Origin: Pseudomonas sp. TH43
GTDB lineage: Bacteria > Pseudomonadota > Gammaproteobacteria > Pseudomonadales > Pseudomonadaceae
DNA length: 64,000 nt
Direction of reading: 5' to 3'
Assembly: GCF_016650635.1 (NCBI RefSeq)
Contig: NZ_JAEKFI010000004.1
Span: 2,425,633 to 2,489,632, forward strand
Shown here piece by piece: positions 42,707 to 52,135 of this stretch; position 1 is the stretch's first letter, and each line of letters starts with the position of its first letter. The notes under the pieces were generated by a model that searched no databases, had not been told where the DNA came from, and saw only the letters and a program-made list of their open reading frames with translations. The position numbers and the translations under genes were made by a program.

Positions 42707-43441
42707 ATGGAACATGCACCTTGCATCAGCCAGATCGCCACGTTGCTGGCTGACCCCAAGCGCAGCGCGATGATGTGGGCATTGATGGATGGCTCGGCCC
42801 GGCAAACCGAGGAGTTGGCGCTGCTGGCGGGGTTGTCGCCGTCCTCTGCCAGTGCTCACCTGGCGCGGTTGTCCACTGGCGGCCTGTTGAAAGTCGAAGT
42901 CCGTGGCCGCAAACGGTTTTTCCGTCTCTCGGCTCCCGAGGTCGGGGCTGCCATCGAGGCGTTGGCCAGCGCCACCATCGCCAGCGCGCCGCGCGATATT
43001 CCCGAAGTGTTCAAACGAACCGCGCCGATGGCCAGGCCACAGGCAGCCCCTTCGTCGCTGTTGCGTGCGCGTTTCTGCGATGACCACCTGGGCGGCACGC
43101 TGGCGGCCGATCTGTACCAGCGACTGCTCGATGCCGGCTGGATCGAACAGGTCGAGCAGCGAGTCGTGGTGACGCTCAAGGGCTCGACGCAACTGGCCAA
43201 GCGTGGAGTGTTCATCCAGGCCCTGGCCCACCGCAACGTGCAAGTGGCGTGCGCCTGTCCGGACTGGAGCGAACGACGTCCGCACATGGGCGGCACCCTC
43301 GGCGCGGCGTTGCTGCAGTTGTTCATGCAGTCCGGCTGGTTGACCTTGCCGCATGACTCCCGTGCGTTGCAACTGACCGCTACAGGGCAACGCGAAATCC
43401 ATCGTTTTGCCAAGGAGACCGAGTTGGAAGCGGCGTTGTAG
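42707..43441 (+). CDS. ArsR-family HTH regulator with C-terminal extension
   Basis: A 244-residue regulator. The ArsR-type winged HTH occupies about residues 1-90: ISQIATLLADPKRSAMMWAL and LAGLSPSSASAHLARLSTGG then RFFRLSAPEVGAAIEAL. The C-terminal part (ACACPDWSERRPHMGGTLGA) contains a Cys pair CAC, perhaps a ligand site. GGGAG stands 7 bases before ATG 42707. It precedes an MFS gene and probably controls it. Confidence 0.83.
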   Translation: MEHAPCISQIATLLADPKRSAMMWALMDGSARQTEELALLAGLSPSSASAHLARLSTGGLLKVEVRGRKRFFRLSAPEVGAAIEALASATIASAPRDIPEVFKRTAPMARPQAAPSSLLRARFCDDHLGGTLAADLYQRLLDAGWIEQVEQRVVVTLKGSTQLAKRGVFIQALAHRNVQVACACPDWSERRPHMGGTLGAALLQLFMQSGWLTLPHDSRALQLTATGQREIHRFAKETELEAAL

Positions 43442-43558
43442 AGCACTTGTCCTGCAGTGTCACGTCGCCCACGACTGCGAACAGGTCGCATCCAGCACGA
43501 ACCTCGATTCGCTATCGCGCACACTCGATCCGGGGACTTTTCGGATGGGAGGGGCGGC

Positions 43559-44941
43559 ATGCAAACCAAAGGCTTCAGTGCAGCAGAACGGCTGGAACGA
43601 CTGCCGATCAGTGGTTATCACCGGATCATTTTCATCATCATTGCCTTGGCCTTTTTCTTCGATTCGATGGATCTGGCGATGATGACCTTCTTGCTTGGCT
43701 CGATTAAGTCCGAGTTTGGCCTGAGCAGTGCCCAGGCCGGGTTGCTCGCCAGTTCGAGTTTTTTCGGCATGGTGCTGGGGGCATCACTGTCGGGCATGCT
43801 CGCCGACCGTTTCGGGCGCAAACCGGTGTTTCAGTGGAGCATCGTGCTTTGGGGCGTAGCCAGTTATCTGTGCTCGACGGCGCAGACGGTCGAGACACTG
43901 ACGTTGTTTCGCATCCTGCTGGGGATCGGCATGGGCATGGAGTTCCCGATTGCGCAGTCGATGCTCTCCGAGCTGATTCCGGCCCAGCGCCGTGGCCGCT
44001 ATATCGCGTTGATGGACGGCTTCTGGCCGCTGGGTTTTGTTGCGGCTGGGGTGCTCTCGTATTTCCTGTTGCCGTTGATTGGCTGGCGCGACATCTTTTT
44101 GGTGTTGGCGGTGCCGGCGGTGTTTGTCCTGGCGATCCGCTTTTTCATTCCCGAGTCTCCGCGCTGGCTGGAGCAGGCCGGGCGAGACGAGGCAGCGGAC
44201 AAGGTGTTGAACGGTATCGAAGCGCGGGTGCGCGCGTCGCTCGGTGGCGCGGCGCTGCCGGAACCGATTCGCTTGCCGCGCACCGTGACGCCACCCGGCA
44301 ACTTCCTGTCGGCGCTCAAGCAGATCTGGTCGCCGCAATACCGCCAGCGCACGACGATGATCTGGAGTCTGTGGTTCTTTGCGTTGCTCGGCTTCTATGG
44401 GCTGACGTCGTGGTTGAGTGCCTTGCTGCAACAGTCGGGTTTTGCCGTGACGCAGTCGGTGTATTACACGGTATTGATTTCGCTGGGCGGGATTCCCGGA
44501 TTCCTGATGGCGGCCTGGCTTGTGGAGCGCTGGGGGCGTAAGCCGGTGTGCATTGTCACGTTGCTGGGCGGCGGGGTGATGGCGTTTCTGTATGGGCAGA
44601 GCGCGGTGTTTGGCGGCAACGTGGCGTTGCTGATCGGCACCGGGCTGTTGATGCAGTTTTTCCTGTTCGGCATGTGGGCGGTGCTCTACACCTACACGCC
44701 AGAGTTGTACCCGACTTCGGCACGGGCGACCGGCTCGGGGTTTGCCTCGGCGATTGGCCGCGTGGGTTCGTTACTCGGGCCATTGGTGACCGGGCTGGTG
44801 TTCCCGATTACCGGGCAGGGCGGAGTGTTTGCGCTGGGCGCGCTGTGCTTTGCGATTGCGGCGGCAGTGGTGTGGTTGTTCGGGATGGAGACACGGGGCA
44901 AAACCCTGGAAGAGCTGACTGAACGCCAAATCCCAGGCTAA
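43559..44941 (+). CDS. MFS transporter (sugar/aromatic acid porter type)
   Basis: A 460-residue 12-helix transporter: MQTKGFSAAERLERLPISGY, motif A GMLADRFGRKPVFQWS, PESPRWLEQAGRDEA after helix 6, and the C-half motif LVERWGRKPVCIVTLLG. This pattern is that of sugar-porter/AAHS-like MFS members that import organic acids or related small molecules. GGGAGG precedes ATG 43559. Follows the ArsR gene by 117 bases. Confidence 0.86.
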   Translation: MQTKGFSAAERLERLPISGYHRIIFIIIALAFFFDSMDLAMMTFLLGSIKSEFGLSSAQAGLLASSSFFGMVLGASLSGMLADRFGRKPVFQWSIVLWGVASYLCSTAQTVETLTLFRILLGIGMGMEFPIAQSMLSELIPAQRRGRYIALMDGFWPLGFVAAGVLSYFLLPLIGWRDIFLVLAVPAVFVLAIRFFIPESPRWLEQAGRDEAADKVLNGIEARVRASLGGAALPEPIRLPRTVTPPGNFLSALKQIWSPQYRQRTTMIWSLWFFALLGFYGLTSWLSALLQQSGFAVTQSVYYTVLISLGGIPGFLMAAWLVERWGRKPVCIVTLLGGGVMAFLYGQSAVFGGNVALLIGTGLLMQFFLFGMWAVLYTYTPELYPTSARATGSGFASAIGRVGSLLGPLVTGLVFPITGQGGVFALGALCFAIAAAVVWLFGMETRGKTLEELTERQIPG

Positions 44942-44953
44942 ACAAAAAACCCA

Positions 44954-45046
44954 CTGTGGGAGCGAGCCTGCTCGCGAAAGCGGAGTGTCATTAAACGAAA
45001 ATGTTAACTGACACTCCCTCTTCGCGAGCAGGCTCGCTCCCACATG
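44954..45046. repeat. REP doublet between convergent genes
   Basis: TGTGGGAGCGAGCCTGCTCG and inverted CGAGCAGGCTCGCTCCCACA around an AT-rich centre; fills the gap between the MFS stop and the adenine deaminase stop. Confidence 0.9.
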
Positions 45047-45062
45047 GGTACTTCGGTGTTGC

Positions 45063-46016
45063 TTATGGTTTTACCAGGCGTGCATCGAGGCTGTTTTGCG
45101 CCAGGCGCTTGGCCTGATCCTGGGTCATGCCCAAGTGCTCGTACAGTGCATGGAAGTTCTCGGTGACATAACCGCCAAAGTACGCCGGGTCATCGGAGTT
45201 CACCGTGACCTTCACGCCGCGCTCGAGCATGTCGAGAATATTGTGCTGCGACATGTGATCGAACACGCAGAGCTTGGTGTTCGACAGCGGGCACACGGTC
45301 AGCGGGATCTGCTCGTCGATGATCCGCTGCATCAAACGCTCGTCTTCAGTGGCGCGTACGCCATGGTCGATACGCTGGATTTTCAGCAGGTCGATGGCTT
45401 CCCAGATGTACTCCGGCGGGCCTTCTTCGCCAGCGTGGGCAACGGTCAGGAAGCCTTCGTGACGGGCACGATCAAACACGCGCTGGAACTTGCTCGGCGG
45501 ATGGCCCATCTCGGAACTGTCGAGGCCGACAGCCACAAACGCGTCACGGAACGGCAGCGCCTGATCAAGGGTTTTCTCGGCTTCTGCTTCGCTCAGGTGG
45601 CGCAGGAAGCTGAGGATCAAACCGCTGGTGATGCCCAGTTGCTGCTCGCCATCCTTCAATGCCGCCGCGATGCCGTTGAGCACCACTTCGAACGGGATGC
45701 CCCGGTCGGTGTGGGTCTGCGGGTCAAAGAACGGTTCGGTGTGAATCACGTTCTGTGCCTTGCAGCGCAGCAGGTAGGCCCAGGTCAGGTCGTAGAAATC
45801 CTGCGAGGTGCGCAGCACGTCGGCGCCCTGGTAATACAGGTCGAGGAATTCCTGCAGGTTGTTGAAAGCGTAAGCCTTGCGCAGGGTTTCTACGTCGTTC
45901 CACGGCAGGGCGATCTTGTTGCGTTCGGCCAGGGCGAACAGCAGCTCGGGCTCCAGCGAGCCTTCCAGATGCAGGTGCAGTTCAGCCTTGGGCAAGGCGT
46001 TGAGCCAGTCGTACAT
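45063..46016 (-). CDS. adenine deaminase (adenosine deaminase-like fold, type 2)
   Basis: A 317-residue zinc hydrolase: LPKAELHLHLEGSLEPELLF (His14, His16 zinc ligands), HAGEEGPPEYIWEAI and the C-terminal SDDPAYFGGYVTENFHALYE. The SDDPAYFGG variant and the length match the P. aeruginosa PA0148 group shown to deaminate adenine to hypoxanthine rather than adenosine; annotated elsewhere as add. Transcribed leftward after the oxygenase and BMP genes, in a purine salvage neighbourhood. Confidence 0.87.
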   Translation of the reverse strand: MYDWLNALPKAELHLHLEGSLEPELLFALAERNKIALPWNDVETLRKAYAFNNLQEFLDLYYQGADVLRTSQDFYDLTWAYLLRCKAQNVIHTEPFFDPQTHTDRGIPFEVVLNGIAAALKDGEQQLGITSGLILSFLRHLSEAEAEKTLDQALPFRDAFVAVGLDSSEMGHPPSKFQRVFDRARHEGFLTVAHAGEEGPPEYIWEAIDLLKIQRIDHGVRATEDERLMQRIIDEQIPLTVCPLSNTKLCVFDHMSQHNILDMLERGVKVTVNSDDPAYFGGYVTENFHALYEHLGMTQDQAKRLAQNSLDARLVKP

Positions 46017-46096
46017 ATTCTTTTCTCATCAGGTGCAATGACGGCATTCTACAGATGCTCGCCGAAACAATTGGCAAAACCTGACCAAGCGATCCA

Positions 46097-47062
46097 TCAG
46101 ACCGCTTGTTGCGCGCGCCGGTAGGCGTAGGTATCGGCGAAGCGCGACAGCAGGAATTCGGCGCAGGTGGTCGTCGGATATTTCGCCGGATGCTGTGCGT
46201 CCTGACATCCGGGCAGGCACTCGATGCGGGTGTCCGGGTGTGGCTCGGCGAAGAACGGCATCGAATAGCGATCCACCCCCAGCGGGCTGATCACCCGATG
46301 CGGTGTCGAGCGATAACGGTCGTTGCTCCAGCGCGCCATCATGTCGCCGAGGTTGACCACGAACGTGCCGTCGATGGGCGGCGCGTCGATCCATTCGCCA
46401 CGCACATTCTTGACCTGCAAACCGCCGGCGTTGTCCTGGTAGAGCAGGGTGATGCAGCCGTAGTCGGTGTGCGCGCCGGCGCCTTGCTGCTCGGCGGAAC
46501 TGGCGGTGTGGCGCGGTGGGTAATGGATCATGCGCAGCACGCTGACGGGGTCGTTGAAACGTGTGTCGAAGAAGTCGCGCTCGATGTTCAGGGCAATGGT
46601 CATCGCCCGTAGCAGGGTTTGGGCGAGGGCCTGCATGTCGAGGTAATGCTGTTCCATCAGGGTTTCCCAGCCCGCTTGCGCCGGATGCCGGTTAGGCCCG
46701 CGCAAGGGTTTTTCCGCCATCACCTCGGGGTGCTTGGCCGGCAGGTGCAGGCCCATGTCGAAGGTTTCTTTCAGGTCGCTGGGTTTGCTCGGGTCGAGTT
46801 GCTCAGTAGCGATGGCGCCATAGCCGCGATGGTGGCGGGTCTGGGTGATGTCGATCTTGAGTTTTTCTGCTGCGGGCAGCGCGAAGAAACGATGGGTCTG
46901 ATCGAGCACGGCGTCGATGCGTTGCGCCGAGATCGGATGGCCCTTGATGTAGAAGAAGCCCCATTCGCGGCAGGCAAGGTCGATCTGCGCGGCGACGGCG
47001 GGCCAGGCGTTTTCATCGTCGGAGTAGAGCGGGCTGATGTCGATGATCGGAAGCTGATCCAT
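46097..47062 (-). CDS. isopenicillin N synthase family 2OG-Fe(II) oxygenase
   Basis: A 321-residue non-haem iron oxygenase. N-terminal DIOX_N (MDQLPIIDISPLYSDDENAW), iron ligands HTD in GAGAHTDYGCITLLYQD and His in YRSTPHRVISPLG, and the R-x-S for 2-oxoglutarate in VDRYSMPFFAEP. AAGGA stands 6 bases before ATG 47062. Sits between adenine deaminase and the BMP-family binding protein, so a purine or nucleoside-related substrate is suggested by context only. Confidence 0.88.
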   Translation of the reverse strand: MDQLPIIDISPLYSDDENAWPAVAAQIDLACREWGFFYIKGHPISAQRIDAVLDQTHRFFALPAAEKLKIDITQTRHHRGYGAIATEQLDPSKPSDLKETFDMGLHLPAKHPEVMAEKPLRGPNRHPAQAGWETLMEQHYLDMQALAQTLLRAMTIALNIERDFFDTRFNDPVSVLRMIHYPPRHTASSAEQQGAGAHTDYGCITLLYQDNAGGLQVKNVRGEWIDAPPIDGTFVVNLGDMMARWSNDRYRSTPHRVISPLGVDRYSMPFFAEPHPDTRIECLPGCQDAQHPAKYPTTTCAEFLLSRFADTYAYRRAQQAV

Positions 47063-47090
47063 ACGCAATCCTTAAAAAGTACATCGCTCC

Positions 47091-47182
47091 TGTAGGAGCC
47101 GAGCTTGCTCGCGAATACGTCGTATCAGTCGATGCATTTTTCGCCTGATACAGCGCTTTCGCGAGCAAGCTCAGCTCCTACA
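47091..47182. repeat. REP doublet
   Basis: TGTAGGAGCCGAGCTTGCTC and inverted GAGCAAGCTCAGCTCCTACA, centre about 45 bases. Between the oxygenase start and the BMP protein stop. Confidence 0.88.
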
Positions 47183-47206
47183 AGGGTTTTGTGTGGTTAG
47201 CGAAAA

Positions 47207-48280
47207 TTACTTCGGCATCTCGGCCTTCATGCCTTCCACGTAATAGTTCATCGACGCCAGTTCCGCCGTGGTCGCACTCACGCCCGCGGGGATTTTTTCG
47301 ACCCCGGCCTGATCCTTGATCGGCCCGGTGAACGGTTGGAACGTGCCGCTCTTGATGTCGGCAATGATCTGCTCGGCCTCGGCTTTCACCGGCGCTGGCA
47401 CCAGGTCGCTGATCGGCAACTCAACTGTGCCTTCCTTCAGCCCGCCCCAGTAGTCCTGGGATTTCCACGTGTGATCGATCACGCTCTGCGTCGCTTGAAT
47501 ATAGTGCGGCGCCCAGTCATTGACGATGGAGGTCAGCACTGCTTTCGGCCCGAAGTGCGCCATGTCCGAGGCGTAACCCACAGCGTAAACACCTCGGCGT
47601 TCGGCGGCTTGAATCGGCGCCGGGCTGTCGGTGTGCTGGAACACCACGTCGACGCCCTGATCGATCAACGCATTGGCGGCGTCGGCCTCTTTGCCCGGAT
47701 CGAACCAGGAGTTGACCCACACCACTTTGATCTCGGTGCCAGGGTTGTACTTGTTCAGGGCCAGTTGAATGGCGTTGATGTCGCGGATCACTTCCGGGAT
47801 CGGAAATGAGGCGACGTAGCCGATCTTCTTGGTCTTGGTCATCTTCGCCGCGAGGAACCCGCCGACGTAACGGCCCTCGTAGGTGCGCGCCAGATAGGTG
47901 CCGAGGTTTTTGTCCTGCTTGTAGCCGGTGGCGTGTTCGAAGGTCACCTTGGGAAACTGCTTGGCGACTTTCAGCGTCGGGTTCATGTAGCCGAATGAGG
48001 TGGTGAAGATCAGGTCGTACTTGTCCTTGGCCATGTTGCGGATCACCCGCTCGGCGTCGGCACCTTCGGCGACGTTTTCCACGTAGTTAGTGGTGATCTG
48101 ACTGCCGAATTTTTCCGCGAGAGCCTTGCGCCCCTGTTCATGCTGATACGTCCAGCCGTGGTCACCGATCGGGCCGATGTAGACGAAACCGACTTTAAGC
48201 GGGTCGGCAGCGCTGGCGCTCAGACTGATCCCCAGACCGATGGCGGCGCACAGCAGTTTGTGCAGCGGACGTATTTGCAT
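47207..48280 (-). CDS. BMP family ABC transporter substrate-binding protein
   Basis: A 357-residue periplasmic binding protein of the BmpA/Med family that binds nucleosides or purines. Signal peptide MQIRPLHKLLCAAIGLGISL...ASA, then LKVGFVYIGPIGDHGWTYQH, FTTSFGYMNPTLKVAKQFPK and YASDMAHFGPKAVLTSIVND. GGAG is 9 bases before ATG 48280. It has no permease beside it; matching ABC subunits are at 53077-56670 in the same direction. Confidence 0.92.
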   Translation of the reverse strand: MQIRPLHKLLCAAIGLGISLSASAADPLKVGFVYIGPIGDHGWTYQHEQGRKALAEKFGSQITTNYVENVAEGADAERVIRNMAKDKYDLIFTTSFGYMNPTLKVAKQFPKVTFEHATGYKQDKNLGTYLARTYEGRYVGGFLAAKMTKTKKIGYVASFPIPEVIRDINAIQLALNKYNPGTEIKVVWVNSWFDPGKEADAANALIDQGVDVVFQHTDSPAPIQAAERRGVYAVGYASDMAHFGPKAVLTSIVNDWAPHYIQATQSVIDHTWKSQDYWGGLKEGTVELPISDLVPAPVKAEAEQIIADIKSGTFQPFTGPIKDQAGVEKIPAGVSATTAELASMNYYVEGMKAEMPK

Positions 48281-48555
48281 GAATTGGAGCTCCGTTTTGT
48301 TGTGTGTGGTCGGGGTCAATGCAAATTGCTGACCAACAGGACAACAAACCTTGTGAGGGCCTTCGCGGGCAAGCCTTGCTCCTACAGTTCGCGCAGTTTG
48401 TAGGAGCAAGGCTTGCCCGCGAAGGGGCGGTTAAGGCCAATAAAAGTGCATGCCTGAAAACAGCTGCTATCGGTTGGTGCGCTAAGGTGTAACGAAACGT
48501 TAGCGCCGCCCCGCAGTCAGTAGCTCATTCGCACTCTTCGGCAAAAAGGCCCGCC
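48281..48555. repeat. intergenic region with an outward-facing REP pair and an inverted repeat
   Basis: 48360-48427 holds CTTCGCGGGCAAGCCTTGCT ... AGCAAGGCTTGCCCGCGAAG joined at their CTCCTAC ends, an unusual arrangement. GCGCTAA (48479-48485) and TTAGCGC (48500-48506) form a second inverted repeat with TAACG-AAA-CGTTA nested inside, about 50 bases before the antiporter gene. Confidence 0.7.
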
Positions 48556-49647
48556 ATGCTCACGATCCTCAAGCAAGAAAGCTTTCTGCTGCTGGCAGTC
48601 ATTGCTGCTTGCGTCGCTTATCCCCTCGAACACTGGTTGCTGCACAGTGGCCAGATCGTCGCGCTGATCGGCGGTCTGGTACTGATCGCCTTCATCGTCG
48701 CCGCCTCGATGCGCGTCGCCCATCACGCCGAATTGCTTGCAGAAAAAGTCGGCGATCCTTACGGCACGATGATCCTGACCCTCGCCGCCGTACTGGTTGA
48801 AGTGGTGATTCTGGCGATCATGATGAGCAACGAAGCCTCGCCCACACTGGTGCGCGACACGATCTATTCCGCAGTGATGCTCGACATCAACGGCATCCTC
48901 GGCCTCGCCGCGCTGATGGGCGGGATCAAGCACGGTGAGCAGTCCTACAACGACGATTCGGCGCGCAGTTACAGCGTGATGATCCTCACCGCCATGGGCG
49001 TGTCGATGGTGGTGCCGGAGTTTATTCCCGAGGCCAACTGGAAGATTTATTCAGCGTTCACCATCGGCGCGATGGTGGTGCTTTACGCGTTGTTTCTGCG
49101 CATGCAGGTCGGCCCGCACAGTTATTTTTTCAGCTACAGCTACCCGGATAAACGTCGCAAGAAAGCGCCGGTCGAACAGGAGCCGAAACCGCTCAGCCTG
49201 GGCTTGTCGATCGGCATTCTGGTGTTTGGCGTGGTGGTGATCGGCGCATTGGCCGAAGTCATGTCGAAAACGCTGGATCTGGGCCTGGAGGGCACAGGCG
49301 CACCGCCCGTGATCACGGCGATTCTGGTGGCGGCTATTTCCGCTGCGCCGGAGATTTTGACTGCTTTGCGCGCAGCATTGGCCAACCGCATGCAGTCGGT
49401 GGTGAACATTGCGATGGGCGCGTCACTGTCGACGGTGATCCTGACCGTGCCGGTGATGGAAGCGATGGCGCTGTATACCGGCCAGCCGTTTCAAATGGCG
49501 ATGACGCCAGTGCAGACAGTGATGATTTTTCTGACGCTGATCGTCAGCGCGATCAACCTCAATGACGGCGAAACCAATGCCATCGAAGGCATGACGCACT
49601 TTGTGCTGTTTGCGACCTTCATCATGCTGTCCCTGCTGGGCCTTTGA
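48556..49647 (+). CDS. Ca2+(Na+)/H+ antiporter, ChaA-like
   Basis: A 363-residue CaCA-superfamily exchanger. The two alpha repeats with conserved acidic residues are GTMILTLAAVLVEVVILAIM and VAAISAAPEILTALRAALAN, separated by a hydrophilic loop (DKRRKKAPVEQEPKP). About 11 membrane helices. Starts MLTILKQESFLLLAVIAACV. Monocistronic, followed by a REP doublet. Confidence 0.9.
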   Translation: MLTILKQESFLLLAVIAACVAYPLEHWLLHSGQIVALIGGLVLIAFIVAASMRVAHHAELLAEKVGDPYGTMILTLAAVLVEVVILAIMMSNEASPTLVRDTIYSAVMLDINGILGLAALMGGIKHGEQSYNDDSARSYSVMILTAMGVSMVVPEFIPEANWKIYSAFTIGAMVVLYALFLRMQVGPHSYFFSYSYPDKRRKKAPVEQEPKPLSLGLSIGILVFGVVVIGALAEVMSKTLDLGLEGTGAPPVITAILVAAISAAPEILTALRAALANRMQSVVNIAMGASLSTVILTVPVMEAMALYTGQPFQMAMTPVQTVMIFLTLIVSAINLNDGETNAIEGMTHFVLFATFIMLSLLGL

Positions 49648-49663
49648 GGCTGACAGAAATCAA

Positions 49664-49754
49664 TGTGGGAGCGAGCCTGCTCGCGAAAGCGGTGCGTCAT
49701 TCAACAAAAAATGTTGCCTGACACTCCCTCTTCGCGAGCAGGCTCGCTCCCACA
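49664..49754. repeat. REP doublet between convergent genes
   Basis: TGTGGGAGCGAGCCTGCTCG and inverted CGAGCAGGCTCGCTCCCACA; nearly identical to the element at 44954-45046. Confidence 0.9.
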
Positions 49755-49772
49755 GTTTTGAACGGCGGTGGA

Positions 49773-51131
49773 TCAGGTACCGGCAATCAGTTGGCGCGCT
49801 GCCTGGCTGTGATCGGCGATCAGGCCTTTGAGGTCAAGGCCTTCGACCTGGCCGTCAACCACGCGCCACTTGCCACCGATCATCACCCGATCCGCACGGT
49901 CCGCACCGCACAACAGCAGCGCTGAAATCGGATCATGGCTGCCGGAGAAACGCAGCTCATCAAGCTTGAACAACGCCAGATCGGCCTGCTTGCCCACGGC
50001 AATCTCACCAATGTCGGTACGGCCCAACAAGCTCGCCGAACCCTTGGTCGCCCAGCCCAACACGCGTTCCGGGGTGATTTTCTCGGCGCCGTAACGCAGA
50101 CGCTGGATGTACAGCGCCTGACGCGCCTCCAGAATCATGTTCGACGCATCGTTGGATGCCGAACCATCCACGCCCAGACCAAACAGTGCACCCGCATCCG
50201 TCAGATCAATACTCGGGCAGATGCCGGAAGCGAGGCGCATGTTCGAACTCGGGCAATGACAAATGCCGGTGCCGGCCTGGCCGAGGCGGGCGATTTCGTC
50301 CGGGTTGAAATGGATGCCGTGAGCCAGCCAGGTGCGCGGGCCGAGCCAGCCGACGCTGTCGAGATAATCGACGGTGCGCAGGCCGAAGCGCTGCAGGCAG
50401 AAATCTTCTTCGTCGAGGGTTTCGGCCAAATGGGTGTGCAGACGCACGTCGAGTGTGTTCGCCAGTTCGGCACTGGCGGACATGATTTCCGGGGTCACCG
50501 AGAACGGCGAGCACGGCGCCAGCGCGATCTGGATTTGTGCGCCATCGCCACGCTCGTGGTACTCGTGAATCAGGCGCTGACTGTCGTCGAGAATCACCTG
50601 ACCTTCCTGCACGGTTTGCTGCGGCGGCAGGCCACCGTCCTTCTCGCCGAGACTCATCGAGCCACGGGTGAGCATGGCGCGCATGCCCAATTCGCGGACG
50701 GTTTCGACTTGCACGTCGATAGCGTTTTCCAGACCGTCCGGGAACAGGTAGTGATGGTCGGCAGCGGTGGTGCAGCCCGACAGCAGCAATTCAGCCAGAG
50801 CGACTTTGGTGGCGAGCGCGAGTTTCTCCGGCGTCAGGCGTGCCCATACCGGGTACAGGGTTTTCAGCCACGGGAACAACGGCTGATTGACCACCGGCGC
50901 CCAGGCGCGGGTGAGGGTTTGATAGAAGTGATGGTGAGTGTTGATCAGGCCCGGCAGGATCACATGCTCGCGGGCATCGAACACTTCATTGCACGGCAAC
51001 GACGGTTGCTGACCGGCCGCGAGGACTTCGACGATGACACCGTCTTGCACGACAAGACCGCCACGAGCATCGAGCTCGTTGGACGTAAAAATGGCGAGGG
51101 GATTTTTTAACCAGGTACGGGTCGCGGGCAT
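49773..51131 (-). CDS. 8-oxoguanine deaminase (amidohydrolase family)
   Basis: A 452-residue zinc amidohydrolase: LINTHHHFYQTLTRAWAPVV (HxH, residues 66-68), LHTHLAETLDEEDFCLQRFG, LAHGIHFNPDEIARLGQ and LGVDGSASNDASNMI. This motif set corresponds to the P. aeruginosa PA0142 group that deaminates 8-oxoguanine to urate (hydroxyatrazine/guanine deaminase-like). AGAGGAG precedes ATG 51131; the upstream in-frame extension is rejected. Together with adenine deaminase it points to purine salvage. Confidence 0.87.
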   Translation of the reverse strand: MPATRTWLKNPLAIFTSNELDARGGLVVQDGVIVEVLAAGQQPSLPCNEVFDAREHVILPGLINTHHHFYQTLTRAWAPVVNQPLFPWLKTLYPVWARLTPEKLALATKVALAELLLSGCTTAADHHYLFPDGLENAIDVQVETVRELGMRAMLTRGSMSLGEKDGGLPPQQTVQEGQVILDDSQRLIHEYHERGDGAQIQIALAPCSPFSVTPEIMSASAELANTLDVRLHTHLAETLDEEDFCLQRFGLRTVDYLDSVGWLGPRTWLAHGIHFNPDEIARLGQAGTGICHCPSSNMRLASGICPSIDLTDAGALFGLGVDGSASNDASNMILEARQALYIQRLRYGAEKITPERVLGWATKGSASLLGRTDIGEIAVGKQADLALFKLDELRFSGSHDPISALLLCGADRADRVMIGGKWRVVDGQVEGLDLKGLIADHSQAARQLIAGT

Positions 51132-51426
51132 TTTGCCGGCTCCTCTGAAAATTGGGTTCAGGGTTGCCAGCTCAGTGATGCCCTGTCTGCTGATCCAGGG
51201 TCGCCGCGGGGACGAGGTGCGCAGTTTCAAACAAATTGCCGCGCCGGGCAAGCCCAACCCGATGTGATCCGACAACGCGCATTCCAAACAAAATGCGCAA
51301 CCCTGTAGGAGCTGCCGGAGGCTGCGATCTTTTGATCGTGTTTTTTACAATCAAAAGATCGCAGCCTTCGGCAGCTCCTACAGTTAGCCAGTCATGCAGG
51401 TATTCAGGGGATTCTGATTGCACTGC
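51132..51426. repeat. intergenic region with a REP doublet (51304-51382)
   Basis: TGTAGGAGCTGCCGGAGGCT and inverted AGCCTTCGGCAGCTCCTACA surround GATCTTTTGATCGTGTTTTTTAC. The remainder (51132-51303) should hold the promoter for the deaminase gene; nothing else seen. Confidence 0.8.
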
Positions 51427-52110
51427 TTACCAGGGAATGGTTTCACCCTTGTAATTGACGAAGTGATGGCCGCCCTTGCCGGTAAACGCATTCACCTGAT
51501 CGACCAGCCCACGGGTGCTGGTTTCCACATCCAGGTCAGCGCCTTCACCGCCCATGTCCGTCTTCACCCAACCCGGATGCAGCGACAACACCGTCATCTT
51601 CTGCTCGCCCAATTGCGTGATAAAGCTGTTGGTCATCGAATTCAGCGCAGCTTTGCTCGCCTTGTACAGCGCCAACTCCGGCGCGTCCGGTACGGTCACG
51701 CTGCCCAGCCCGGAACTCATGAACGCCAGCACGCCGCTGCCGTCACGAATCTGCCCGACAAAACGTTGCGCCAGATTGATCGGTGCTACCGCGTTGGTGA
51801 AAAACAGCTGACCGACTTCCGCCAGTGTCGCGCCGCCCGGGGTCTGATCTGCCGGGCCTTTGACCCCTGCGTTGACGAACAACAGGTCGAAGGTTTCGCC
51901 CTTGAGCTGCTGGCTCAGGGCGATCACCGCTTGCTGGTCATCCATGTCGAGCTTCTCGATCCGCACTTTGCCCAGCGCTTGCAGCGCCTCGGCGTTTTGC
52001 GGATTGCGCACGGTAGCAGTGACTTGCCAGCCGTCGGCCAGCAGGGTTTTCACCAGACCGAGGCCCAGGCCCCGGGAGGCGCCGATGATCAGTGCGTGTT
52101 TTGCAGACAT
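51427..52110 (-). CDS. short-chain dehydrogenase/reductase
   Basis: A 227-residue classical SDR: SAKHALIIGASRGLGLGLVK (glycine-rich NAD(P) motif), LLFVNAGVKGP, and catalytic Ser, Tyr, Lys in FMSSGLGSVTVPDAPELALY followed by KASK. Substrate unknown. It starts 25 bases after the stop of a MerR-family gene in the same direction, so both are probably one transcript controlled by that regulator. Confidence 0.9.
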   Translation of the reverse strand: MSAKHALIIGASRGLGLGLVKTLLADGWQVTATVRNPQNAEALQALGKVRIEKLDMDDQQAVIALSQQLKGETFDLLFVNAGVKGPADQTPGGATLAEVGQLFFTNAVAPINLAQRFVGQIRDGSGVLAFMSSGLGSVTVPDAPELALYKASKAALNSMTNSFITQLGEQKMTVLSLHPGWVKTDMGGEGADLDVETSTRGLVDQVNAFTGKGGHHFVNYKGETIPW

Positions 52111-52135
52111 GATGGGCTTCCTTGATAAATGAGGA

